DNA of 9,357 nt from Desulfobacterales bacterium (GTDB taxonomy: Bacteria > Desulfobacterota > Desulfobacteria > Desulfobacterales > BuS5), in assembly GCA_016735355.1 (NCBI GenBank), contig JAERRQ010000376.1, positions 1 through 9,357 on the forward strand. The letters run 5' to 3'. How positions within the stretch are numbered: position 1 is the stretch's first letter; every line of letters starts with the position of its first letter. Below are positions 1 through 6,411 of this stretch, piece by piece. The notes beneath the pieces were generated by a model. The model saw only the letters and a program-made list of their open reading frames with translations, had not been told where the DNA came from and did not search any database. Both the position numbers and the translations under genes were made by a program.

Positions 1-117
1 TCCTGGGTGGAAAAAAATTATTAGCCCGACATTAGTGGATGAAAAAATTCGTTTATCCTATGATTAATAAATCAAGTGTAAGGATTTGGACGGGGATAAA
101 TGCCTCATACATAAAAC
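1..117. other. Left-edge sequence, no supportable complete gene
   Basis: All three forward frames are open from the window edge for a short distance. They close at TAG 22-24, TAG 31-33 and TAA 65-67. The longest tail would be 21 residues ending in KIRLSYD. Any one of them could be the C-terminus of an upstream gene, but nothing in the sequence chooses between them. I see no terminator hairpin with a T run and no convincing promoter. The stretch just before the next gene is AT-rich and lacks a well-spaced Shine-Dalgarno sequence; the purine-rich GGACGGGGAT lies about 20 bases before the ATG. Confidence 0.4.
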
Positions 118-951
118 ATGACCAATAATCCGTTCATAATCACCTGCCCTGTTACAGGCGCGGAACTTTCAAAGGATGATACGCCACATCTCCCTGTTAC
201 TCCTGCTGAAATCGCACAATCCGCAGAAGAAGCCGTTTTCGCAGGGGCGAGCATCATACATCTTCATGTTCGTGATGAACAGGGGAACCCCACGCAAAGG
301 GAAGATATTTTTGAGTCTGTCACACAAAAAATCCTGAGGCGGTGTGACTGTATTCTCCAGTATTCCACCGGCGGAGCTGTGGGAACTCCCATTGAAAAAC
401 GGATGGCGCCTTTAAAGCTTAAGCCTGATATGGCGTCACTTTCAATGGGAACCATGAATTTTGGGGATGACGTTTTTGAAAACACTACAAGTATAATCAG
501 ATCGATTGCAGGAGAGATGGAAAAAAACGGAATTATGCCGGAACTTGAAATTTTTGATTATGGTATGATGGATACGACAATCCGTTTTCTTTCCAAAGGC
601 TATCTCCCGAAAAAATTCCACGTAAATTTTGTCCTAGGTGTTCCCGGCGGCATGGACGGCAATATCGAAAATTTAATTTCTCTCAAAAACCGTTTGAATC
701 CTATGCAGACCTGGACAGTTACAGGTGTGGGTAAATTCCAGCTTCCCCTTGCGATTCACGCAATCATGATGGGAGGCCATGTAAGAATCGGTTTTGAAGA
801 TAATATTTACTTTCGAAAAGGAGAACTCGCAAAAACCAACGCCCAGCTTATAAAGAGGATAGTCCGTATAGCAAAGGAGCTTGGCCGCCCTGCAGCAACG
901 CTCTCACAGACCAGGAAGATGCTTGGGTTATATAGATTGTCAGATAATTAA
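118..951 (+). CDS. Beta-keto acid cleavage enzyme (BKACE/Kce family, DUF849)
   Basis: Family enzymes are zinc-dependent TIM-barrel proteins that split a beta-keto acid using acetyl-CoA, giving acetoacetate and a new acyl-CoA. The founder is Kce (3-keto-5-aminohexanoate cleavage enzyme of lysine fermentation). The family signatures are present in order: E16 in VTGAE, the metal ligands H48 and H50 in IIHLHVRDEQGNPTQ, QYSTGG at 81-86, SLSMGTMNFGD at 107-117, FVLGVPGGM at 171-179, and HVRIGFEDN at 221-229 with E227 as third zinc ligand. At 277 aa the length is normal. The exact substrate cannot be read from sequence: members act on many beta-keto acids and no kamA, kamD or kdd neighbour is visible, so a lysine-fermentation role is not implied. 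ATG 118 is the only sensible start; the frame of the ATG at 110 closes at once. The last residues (YRLSDN) are encoded by the left arm of a repeat element, see 929-1035. The gene is probably a separate unit from xseA. Confidence 0.93.
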   Translation: MTNNPFIITCPVTGAELSKDDTPHLPVTPAEIAQSAEEAVFAGASIIHLHVRDEQGNPTQREDIFESVTQKILRRCDCILQYSTGGAVGTPIEKRMAPLKLKPDMASLSMGTMNFGDDVFENTTSIIRSIAGEMEKNGIMPELEIFDYGMMDTTIRFLSKGYLPKKFHVNFVLGVPGGMDGNIENLISLKNRLNPMQTWTVTGVGKFQLPLAIHAIMMGGHVRIGFEDNIYFRKGELAKTNAQLIKRIVRIAKELGRPAATLSQTRKMLGLYRLSDN

Positions 952-1035
952 TTCCACAAGGCCAGAGGGAGGAAGGCGTATTGTAATACTCCGACGACCG
1001 ATAACGCAGTGAAATTATTTATGTGACAATCTATA
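929..1035. repeat. Inverted-repeat element (MITE-like) at the BKACE 3' end
   Basis: TATAGATTGTCA at 931-942 is matched exactly in inverse by TGACAATCTATA at 1024-1035, and the inner flanks continue to pair imperfectly (6 of the next 8 bases). The arms enclose about 80 bases that contain a small hairpin at 975-992 (GTATT / AATAC, loop GT, plus two outer G-C pairs after a mismatch). The left arm overlaps the BKACE gene and encodes its last residues and stop. A near-identical copy of the left arm (929-950) occurs in inverse at 2733-2754. No T run follows, so it is not a classical terminator. The interior resembles, from memory only, small intergenic repeats of Desulfobacteraceae. A mobile origin is inference; no clear target-site duplication is seen. 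Confidence 0.55.
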
Positions 1036-1039
1036 GTTG

Positions 1040-1068
1040 TTGCCATCTCTTTTCATGTAGTTTATCCT
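1040..1068 (+). promoter_or_regulatory. Candidate sigma70-type promoter for xseA
   Basis: TTGCCA at 1040-1045 and TATCCT at 1063-1068 are separated by 17 bases and match the -35 and -10 consensus at 5/6 and 4/6 positions. The -10 ends only six bases before the xseA ATG, so a transcript from here would start at or next to the start codon and have almost no leader. That, and the absence of a Shine-Dalgarno sequence, leaves the call weak; a promoter further upstream is equally possible. Confidence 0.25.
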
Positions 1069-1074
1069 GTTAAT

Positions 1075-2442
1075 ATGCATCGCAAAACATACACAGTTTC
1101 AGAAATAACTTCCGATATTAAAATTCTGCTTGAAGAAAAATTCCCTTTCATTTGGGTTTCAGGTGAAATATCCAACTTCAGCACCCCATATTCCGGGCAC
1201 TATTATTTTACTTTAAAGGATAGTAAATCCCAGATCAGCGGTGTAATCTTCAAGGGACAAAACCGATCTTTAAAATTTGTCCCGGAAGACGGGATGAACA
1301 TAACCGGTTTTGGCAGAATCAGCGTCTATGAACCCCGAGGAACATACCAGATAATTTTTGAATACCTGGAGCCCCATGGCGCAGGAGCTTTGCAGAAGGC
1401 TTTTGAACAACTAAAAAATCGTCTTGCCGCAGAAGGTCTATTCGACGAAAAACATAAGGTTCCCCTTCCCTTTTTACCAAAAAAAATCGGGATCGTAACA
1501 TCCCCCGGCGGAGCCGTTGTCCATGACATTCTCAAAATTATTGACAGACGTTTTCCAAATATTCATCTTGAAATTATTCCATCCAGGGTTCAGGGAGCCG
1601 GCGCTGAAAGGGAAATCGCCGCCGGTATAAAACGGCTGAACGCCATAACTAAAACCAGACCTGAAAACAAACCGGCGGATCTGATTATAGTTGCCCGTGG
1701 CGGGGGTTCTATGGAGGATCTGGCCGCCTTTAACTCAGAGGATGTTGCGAGGGCCGTTTTTGCATCAAAAATTCCTGTTATCTCTGCTGTGGGACACGAA
1801 ACCGACTATACAATTTGTGATTTTGCGGCCGATCTGCGTGCTCCGACTCCATCAGCCGCGGCAGAGCTTGCCGTACCGCAAAAGGATGGACTTGAAAAAC
1901 AATGTTATGACCTGTCCAGAAGCCTTAAAACAAATTTTTACAAATATATAGAGCAAAAGCTGACCATACTGAAGAGCCTCTCTGACCGGCTCGTCGACCC
2001 CGGAAAAAAGCTTACAGACTTGCGCCTGAGGACAGATGATATCACATCCCGCCTTTTTAGAAATTTTTCAAATCATGTAAAACAAAAACGACAAGATCTA
2101 AGATGGCGCATTGAAATACTGCAGGCAAACAGTCCTTTAAAATTGATACCCCGCATAAAGGAAAGACTCGAACAGATCAACTCTGATCTGTTATATTTTC
2201 TAAAGATATCTTTGATCGGCAAACGTGGTATTTTGAACGAACTCTCTGCCAGGCTAAAAGCTATGAATCCTGAGACAATCCTTGCCAGAGGCTACAGTAT
2301 TACAAGAACCATACCTGAAAGAATGATTGTCAAAGAAATCACATCTGTTTCAATAGATGATCAACTTGAGATCATGGTCAGGAATGGATCAATATTATGC
2401 CGCGTAGAAGGGAAAACTTATAATGGCGAAACAAACATTTGA
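1075..2442 (+). CDS. xseA: Exodeoxyribonuclease VII large subunit
   Basis: Catalytic subunit of the cytoplasmic exonuclease VII, which degrades single-stranded DNA from both ends and works with several XseB small subunits. The 455 aa product has the family layout: an N-terminal OB-fold (about 5-100, with WVSGEISNF at 27-35 and GHYYFTLKD at 41-49), the nuclease domain (about 120-330) and a helical coiled C-terminal part that binds XseB. Active-site signatures are intact: VTSPGGAVVHD at 141-151, ARGGGSMEDLAAFN at 207-220, and AVGHETDYTICDFAADLRAPTPSAAAE starting at 238. Length is normal for the family. ATG 1075 gives the usual short lead before YTVSEIT; no good Shine-Dalgarno precedes it. The 3' end overlaps xseB by 20 bases, so the two subunits are likely translationally coupled. 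Confidence 0.97.
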   Translation: MHRKTYTVSEITSDIKILLEEKFPFIWVSGEISNFSTPYSGHYYFTLKDSKSQISGVIFKGQNRSLKFVPEDGMNITGFGRISVYEPRGTYQIIFEYLEPHGAGALQKAFEQLKNRLAAEGLFDEKHKVPLPFLPKKIGIVTSPGGAVVHDILKIIDRRFPNIHLEIIPSRVQGAGAEREIAAGIKRLNAITKTRPENKPADLIIVARGGGSMEDLAAFNSEDVARAVFASKIPVISAVGHETDYTICDFAADLRAPTPSAAAELAVPQKDGLEKQCYDLSRSLKTNFYKYIEQKLTILKSLSDRLVDPGKKLTDLRLRTDDITSRLFRNFSNHVKQKRQDLRWRIEILQANSPLKLIPRIKERLEQINSDLLYFLKISLIGKRGILNELSARLKAMNPETILARGYSITRTIPERMIVKEITSVSIDDQLEIMVRNGSILCRVEGKTYNGETNI

Positions 2443-2653
2443 AAAAGCAATAAGCTTGCTGGAACATATAGTTCAGGATTTGGAAACCGGAGATCTTCCC
2501 CTTGAAGAAGCTTTGAAAAAATTCGAGGAAGGTGTAAAACTATCAAAATTATGTTCCCGCAAACTTGATGAAACTGAAAAAAAAATAATAATCCTCATGG
2601 AGAATAACAGCGGAAAGTTGAGTGAAAAACCATTTGCACCGGATCAGGAATGA
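2423..2653 (+). CDS. xseB: Exodeoxyribonuclease VII small subunit
   Basis: Non-catalytic small subunit of exonuclease VII, a short helical hairpin that binds the extended C-terminal region of XseA. The 76 aa protein carries the family pattern: TFEKAISLLEHIVQDLE at the N-terminus, GDLPLEEALKKFEEGVKL in the middle, then a second helix with CSRKLDETEKKI. Length is typical (70-85 aa). The ATG lies inside the end of xseA in another frame, 20 bases before its last base. AAGGG about ten bases upstream, inside xseA, can serve as ribosome binding site. The stop is followed at once by the repeat-bearing spacer 2654-2773. Confidence 0.95.
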   Translation: MAKQTFEKAISLLEHIVQDLETGDLPLEEALKKFEEGVKLSKLCSRKLDETEKKIIILMENNSGKLSEKPFAPDQE

Positions 2654-2664
2654 TATAGATTCTA

Positions 2665-2686
2665 GAGACAAGGCATGCCTTGTCTC
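2665..2686. repeat. Perfect 22-base palindrome
   Basis: The left half GAGACAAGGCA is followed directly by its exact reverse complement. In RNA it would form a stem of about nine pairs with a tight CATG loop. No T run follows (the next bases are CACGTCG), so it is not a standard intrinsic terminator. From memory, palindromes of the GAGAC...GTCTC kind are dispersed in the intergenic DNA of several bacterial phyla; I could not check this. It may act as a transcript-stabilising or processing site between xseB and ispA. Confidence 0.7.
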
Positions 2687-2732
2687 CACGTCGTTGCCAC
2701 CATTGCCGTCGTTGTGGTTAATCAAAACCAGG

Positions 2733-2754
2733 TAATTATCTGACAATTTATATA
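2733..2754 (+). repeat. Dispersed repeat, second copy of the 929-950 arm
   Basis: This 22-base stretch equals the reverse complement of 929-950 at 21 of 22 positions, and the match continues for two more bases (AC). Its core TGACAATTTATA (2741-2752) also matches the arm at 1024-1035 at 11 of 12 positions. Two sites 1.8 kb apart, one of them in coding sequence, are unlikely to share this by chance, so it marks a repeat family. Function unknown. Confidence 0.65.
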
Positions 2755-2773
2755 ACTGCTCGAAACATGCCTC

Positions 2774-3676
2774 ATGTTCAAATTTAAAAAATATCTTACT
2801 GAAAAACAAGAGCTTGTAAACAACTCCCTTAGAAATATCCTTGAACATTTTACGGTTAACAACCGTCTTATGAAGGCTGTGGAATTTTCCTTGATGGCCG
2901 AAGGAAAAAGAGTAAGACCGGTGCTCTGTATTGCCGCATGTGAAGCCGTTCATGGGGATATTCGAGATACCCTGCCGGTTGCATGCGCGCTTGAAATGAT
3001 ACATACTTATTCGCTGATACATGATGATCTGCCGGCAATGGACGACGACGACCTGCGCAGGGGGAAGCCCACTTGTCACATACAGTTTGACGAAGCCACA
3101 GCAATCCTTGCCGGCGATGCGCTGCTTACGCTTGCATTTCAGATTCTATCTTCAGCAAACATTTTATCAGGCCATAACGTTAAAAATCATCCCTCTGTGT
3201 GGCTGAAAATTATCAATATATTATCAAGCGCATCAGGCTGGAACGGTATGATAGGAGGACAGATGCTGGATATCTCTTCAGAGGACAGTGTGCTGAATTT
3301 AGATAAGCTTGAACATATGCATTCATTAAAGACAGGCGCGCTTATAGAAGCATCGGTATCTGCAGGAGCAATTATAGGAGGCTGCAATACTAAGCAATTA
3401 AAACATCTTTCATTATATGCCAAAAAAATAGGCCTCGCATTTCAGGTTGCAGACGATATATTGAACGTTGAAGGAGATCCGCTGGTTATGGGCAAGACCG
3501 CAGGAACTGATGCCCATCGGAACAAAAACACCTATCCATCCTTGATGGGGTTGAATGGTTCAAAAAAATTTGCAGGACAACTTATATGCGACGCATTGCA
3601 GGCTCTGAATAATTTTGATAAAAGTTCAGATCCGCTTCGTAAAATCGCTTCTTATATTATTAACCGAAAAAAATAA
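2774..3676 (+). CDS. ispA: Polyprenyl (farnesyl/geranylgeranyl) diphosphate synthase
   Basis: Cytoplasmic prenyltransferase that condenses DMAPP with IPP units to give C15 or C20 prenyl diphosphates for quinone, undecaprenyl carrier and other isoprenoids. The 300 aa length is standard. Visible motifs: GKRVRPVL at 44-51 (IPP binding), the first Asp-rich motif in LIHDDLPAMDDDDLRRGKPT (D84, D85, D90; the DDxxxxD spacing of bacterial type enzymes), GDALLTLAF at 114-122, GGQMLD at 161-166, KTGALIEAS at 186-194, and the second Asp-rich region FQVADDILNVEGD at 223-235. Here the third Asp of DDxxD is Asn (N231). Tyr79 five residues before the first motif is compatible with FPP or GGPP as product, so chain length is not settled. 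It precedes dxs, which feeds the same pathway. ATG 2774 fits the usual N-terminus; the ATG at 2767 runs into a stop. Confidence 0.93.
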   Translation: MFKFKKYLTEKQELVNNSLRNILEHFTVNNRLMKAVEFSLMAEGKRVRPVLCIAACEAVHGDIRDTLPVACALEMIHTYSLIHDDLPAMDDDDLRRGKPTCHIQFDEATAILAGDALLTLAFQILSSANILSGHNVKNHPSVWLKIINILSSASGWNGMIGGQMLDISSEDSVLNLDKLEHMHSLKTGALIEASVSAGAIIGGCNTKQLKHLSLYAKKIGLAFQVADDILNVEGDPLVMGKTAGTDAHRNKNTYPSLMGLNGSKKFAGQLICDALQALNNFDKSSDPLRKIASYIINRKK

Positions 3677-3690
3677 TGATATTTTAATTT

Positions 3691-3712
3691 AACTTAACCT
3701 AACTTAACTTAC
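3691..3712 (+). repeat. AACTT pentamer tract upstream of dxs
   Basis: Four consecutive five-base units (AACTT, AACCT, AACTT, AACTT) fill most of the 53-base gap between ispA and dxs. The tract ends just before ACAGGAATTT, whose AGGA at 3713-3716 is the only plausible ribosome binding site for dxs, 13 bases before the TTG start. It may be simple-sequence drift or an unstructured leader that helps ribosome loading. Confidence 0.5.
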
Positions 3713-3729
3713 AGGAATTTATAACTATA

Positions 3730-5610
3730 TTGAGCTTTCTAAAAAAAATAGATTCACCCGAAGATCTTAAACTTCTCTCAAGGTCTGAGCTGCCGGCGCT
3801 TGCGGAAGAGATGCGCACAATGATTGTGGATGTTGTTTCTAAAAACGGCGGCCATCTTGCATCGAGCCTCGGAGCGGTTGAACTTGCCATTGCAATACAT
3901 TATGTATTTAATGCGCCTGAGGATAAAATCATATGGGATGTGGGGCATCAGTCTTATCCTCACAAACTTCTTACCGGCAGGCGGGAGAGCTTTCATACTC
4001 TCCGGCAACATAAAGGCCTTAGCGGATTTACCCGTATAAGTGAAAGCCCCTACGATGCATTTTCAACCGGTCACAGCGGCACATCAATATCTGCAGGCCT
4101 TGGTATGGCCTGTGCCGGACGCCTTAAAAAAAAGCATTCCAAGGTTATTGCGGTAATAGGCGACGGATCATTAACTTCGGGCCTGGCCTATGAAGGCCTG
4201 AATCAGGCCGGAGATATACACAAGGATCTTATTGTTATCCTGAATGATAACGATATGTCGATCTCGCATAATGTAGGAGCTTTATCCTCTTTCCTCAGCC
4301 GCGCCTTTGCCGCAAAAAGGCTGCAAAGTTTAAGAAAAGAATTCGGCGAGTTTCTAAAATCCCTGCCAAAAGTAGGTGGAGACATCTACCAGATTGCAAA
4401 ACGTTCGGAAGAGTCATTCAAATCGTTTGTAACCCCCGGAATGTTGTTTGAAGCATTTAATTTCGAATATTTCGGGCCGATCAACGGCCACAGGCTGAAT
4501 CACCTGATCGATATACTCAATAATGTCAAATGCCTTAATGAACCGGTTCTGCTTCATGTCACAACACAAAAAGGAAAAGGCTATCCTCCTGCGGAGAAGA
4601 ATCCTGTCTATTTTCATGGTGTAGGAAGTTTTGAAGTAAAAACAGGAAACAGTTCGGGACAAAAAGGTGCGCTCCCCACATATACCCAAATTTTTGGGGA
4701 AGCAATGGTAAAACTGGCCGAAAAAGACGATAAAATCATAGCTGTTACCGCAGCCATGCCGGAAGGTACGGGACTCGTAAAATTCGCCGATACTTTTCCC
4801 GATCGCTTTTTTGATGTCGGGATTGCTGAACAGCACGGGGTTACCTTTGCCGCAGGCCTTGCAATAGAGGGGCTAAAGCCTGTTGTGACTATTTATTCAA
4901 CCTTTTTACAACGAGCATATGACCAGATAATCCATGATGTCTGCCTGGAGGCACTCCCGGTTGTTTTTGCCATCGACAGGGGCGGTATTGTAGGCGAAGA
5001 CGGCTCTACTCATCACGGGCTGTTCGATTTGTCATACCTCAGAAATCTTCCCAACATGGTTGTAATGGCTCCTAAAGATGAAAATGAACTCTGCAGGATG
5101 CTCATAACAGCAACTTCACATAACGGACCGATTGCTTTCAGATATCCCAGGGGGGCTGCAACAGGCGTTTCCGTTGATGAAAATCCGGCTCTCATACCCA
5201 TCGGCCAGGGCGAAATACTAAAAGATGGTGATGATATCCTTATATTGGCCATCGGCCGGTCTGTTGCCGATGCTCTTGACGCCCATTCCCTGCTGTCTAA
5301 AAAGGGCATATCCGCAACCGTAGTTAACTGCCGATTTGTAAAACCTATAGATTCCAACATGATATGCGCTTCAGTAAAAAAAATCCCGAGAATCATTACA
5401 GTCGAAGAAAATGTACTGCAAGGAGGTTTCGGAAGTGCTATTCTGGAATGTTTATGCGATAATGGAATAATGGGATTTAATTTTATAAGGCTTGGAATAC
5501 CGGACAAATTCGTCGAGCATGGAAATCAGGAGATTCTAAGATCAAAATACCGCATTGATGTTCCCTCCATTGTCGATGCAGCAGTAAAACTTTGCGGCAT
5601 ATATGCTTGA
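3730..5610 (+). CDS. dxs: 1-deoxy-D-xylulose-5-phosphate synthase
   Basis: Thiamine-diphosphate enzyme that condenses pyruvate with glyceraldehyde 3-phosphate to DXP, the entry and usual flux-controlling step of the MEP isoprenoid pathway (also a precursor of thiamine and pyridoxal phosphate). The 626 aa length is typical. Signatures: [13 protein letters not shown] at 40-52 (H42), [11 protein letters not shown] at 69-79, the ThDP motif [18 protein letters not shown] at 144-161 leading to NDN at 172-174, catalytic E367 in [18 protein letters not shown]394 in [10 protein letters not shown], and [15 protein letters not shown] at 416-430; a transketolase C-terminal domain follows from about 495. 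The start is TTG: the residues [17 protein letters not shown] match the conserved N-terminus and the first in-frame ATG is 27 codons further in. It overlaps tlyA by eight bases and follows ispA of the same pathway. Confidence 0.97.
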   Translation: MSFLKKIDSPEDLKLLSRSELPALAEEMRTMIVDVVSKNGGHLASSLGAVELAIAIHYVFNAPEDKIIWDVGHQSYPHKLLTGRRESFHTLRQHKGLSGFTRISESPYDAFSTGHSGTSISAGLGMACAGRLKKKHSKVIAVIGDGSLTSGLAYEGLNQAGDIHKDLIVILNDNDMSISHNVGALSSFLSRAFAAKRLQSLRKEFGEFLKSLPKVGGDIYQIAKRSEESFKSFVTPGMLFEAFNFEYFGPINGHRLNHLIDILNNVKCLNEPVLLHVTTQKGKGYPPAEKNPVYFHGVGSFEVKTGNSSGQKGALPTYTQIFGEAMVKLAEKDDKIIAVTAAMPEGTGLVKFADTFPDRFFDVGIAEQHGVTFAAGLAIEGLKPVVTIYSTFLQRAYDQIIHDVCLEALPVVFAIDRGGIVGEDGSTHHGLFDLSYLRNLPNMVVMAPKDENELCRMLITATSHNGPIAFRYPRGAATGVSVDENPALIPIGQGEILKDGDDILILAIGRSVADALDAHSLLSKKGISATVVNCRFVKPIDSNMICASVKKIPRIITVEENVLQGGFGSAILECLCDNGIMGFNFIRLGIPDKFVEHGNQEILRSKYRIDVPSIVDAAVKLCGIYA

Positions 5611-6403
5611 AAAGAAAAAAAGAATTGATTTGCTGGTTCTGGAAAAAGGGCTGGCGCAAAGCAGAAATAAGGCCCGGGAACTTATCATGGCAGGCAATAT
5701 TCTAATAAATAATATGCCGGCCGCCAAACCGGGCACCTTGGCATCAGGTTCTGACAACATAGTTATTAAAGGGAATGAGTTTCCATATGTCAGCCGGGGC
5801 GGGCTTAAACTTGAAAAAGCTTTGGAATCTTTTGATATTTGTGTTAAAGATAATGTATGCCTTGATGTGGGAGCATCTACCGGCGGCTTTACCGACTGCC
5901 TGCTCCAAAAAGGTGCCAGAAAAGTCTTTGCTGTAGATGTGGGATATGGTCAGCTTGCATGGAAACTGAGACAGGATTCCCGTGTGGTGGTGGTGGAACG
6001 TACAAATATCCGTCATATATCTGAAAAAATCATTCCTGTCGGGTTAGACCTTGCAACCATAGATGTTTCTTTTATTTCACTTAAAATAGTAGTTCCCGCT
6101 CTTCTTAAATTTATCAAAAAAAATGGCGGCATTATAGCCCTTATAAAACCGCAGTTCGAAGTGGGTAAAGGTAAAACAGGGAAGGGCGGCATTGTAAGGG
6201 ATACACGCTTACATGAAGAAGTCATAAGCAATCTTACCAAATTCTTCCAGGATACAGATCTTGTGTGCAGTCCGGTAATACCTTCTCCGATTCAAGGCGC
6301 AAAAGGCAACAAGGAGTTCTTGATATTCATTTCCCGTTTGCACTCTGCTGCTGCAAAAGAGTGCTGCAAAACTTTGAAAAAAATTAAACAAATCCAATCC
6401 TGA
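5603..6403 (+). CDS. tlyA: TlyA-family rRNA 2'-O-methyltransferase (S4 + FtsJ domains)
   Basis: TlyA proteins methylate ribose 2'-OH groups of cytidines in 16S and/or 23S rRNA using S-adenosylmethionine; the old name haemolysin A is misleading. The 266 aa protein has an N-terminal S4 RNA-binding domain (about 6-60, [20 protein letters not shown]), a linker with [15 protein letters not shown], then a Rossmann methyltransferase fold. The SAM motif is [15 protein letters not shown] at 87-101 with acidic D112 in VDVGYGQ. The catalytic K-D-K-E tetrad is visible as K69, D154 (IDVSFIS), K182 (IKPQFE) and E238 (NKEFL). The ATG lies in the last eight bases of dxs (ATGCTTGA), so translation is probably coupled. 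This dxs-tlyA pairing is common; in Bacillus argR/ahrC and recN come next, but here two membrane-protein genes do. Confidence 0.93.
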   Translation: MLEKKKRIDLLVLEKGLAQSRNKARELIMAGNILINNMPAAKPGTLASGSDNIVIKGNEFPYVSRGGLKLEKALESFDICVKDNVCLDVGASTGGFTDCLLQKGARKVFAVDVGYGQLAWKLRQDSRVVVVERTNIRHISEKIIPVGLDLATIDVSFISLKIVVPALLKFIKKNGGIIALIKPQFEVGKGKTGKGGIVRDTRLHEEVISNLTKFFQDTDLVCSPVIPSPIQGAKGNKEFLIFISRLHSAAAKECCKTLKKIKQIQS

Positions 6404-6411
6404 ATATCAAC

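Larger units (their letters stand above)
2654..2773. other. xseB-ispA spacer with repeats
   Basis: The 120-base spacer holds four structures. A perfect 22-base palindrome lies at 2665-2686. The direct repeat CGTCGTTG occurs at 2689-2696 and 2707-2714. A small hairpin TGGTT/AACCA spans 2715-2730. A copy of the dispersed repeat lies at 2733-2754. TATAGATT directly after the xseB stop (2654-2661) pairs in inverse with AATTTATA at 2745-2752 at 7 of 8 positions, so the whole spacer may be an inserted element. No clear promoter or Shine-Dalgarno sequence precedes the ispA ATG. Confidence 0.5.

Noticed and set aside
1..67. C-terminal tail of an upstream gene
   Set aside because: Three different frames are open from the edge and none has a recognisable sequence.
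929..1035. Inverted repeat as a rho-independent terminator of the BKACE gene
   Set aside because: The arms are AT-rich, about 80 bases apart, with the left arm inside coding sequence and no T run after the right arm.
952..1074. Riboswitch or small RNA upstream of xseA
   Set aside because: Only one small hairpin is visible, and no known riboswitch core or tRNA-like fold can be recognised.
2549..3079. - strand reading frame of 176 codons over xseB and ispA
   Set aside because: It overlaps two clear + strand genes and the repeat spacer, and the translation shows no recognisable domain.
5013..5507. - strand reading frame of 164 codons within dxs
   Set aside because: It is antisense to conserved dxs codons and is a shadow of the codon bias.
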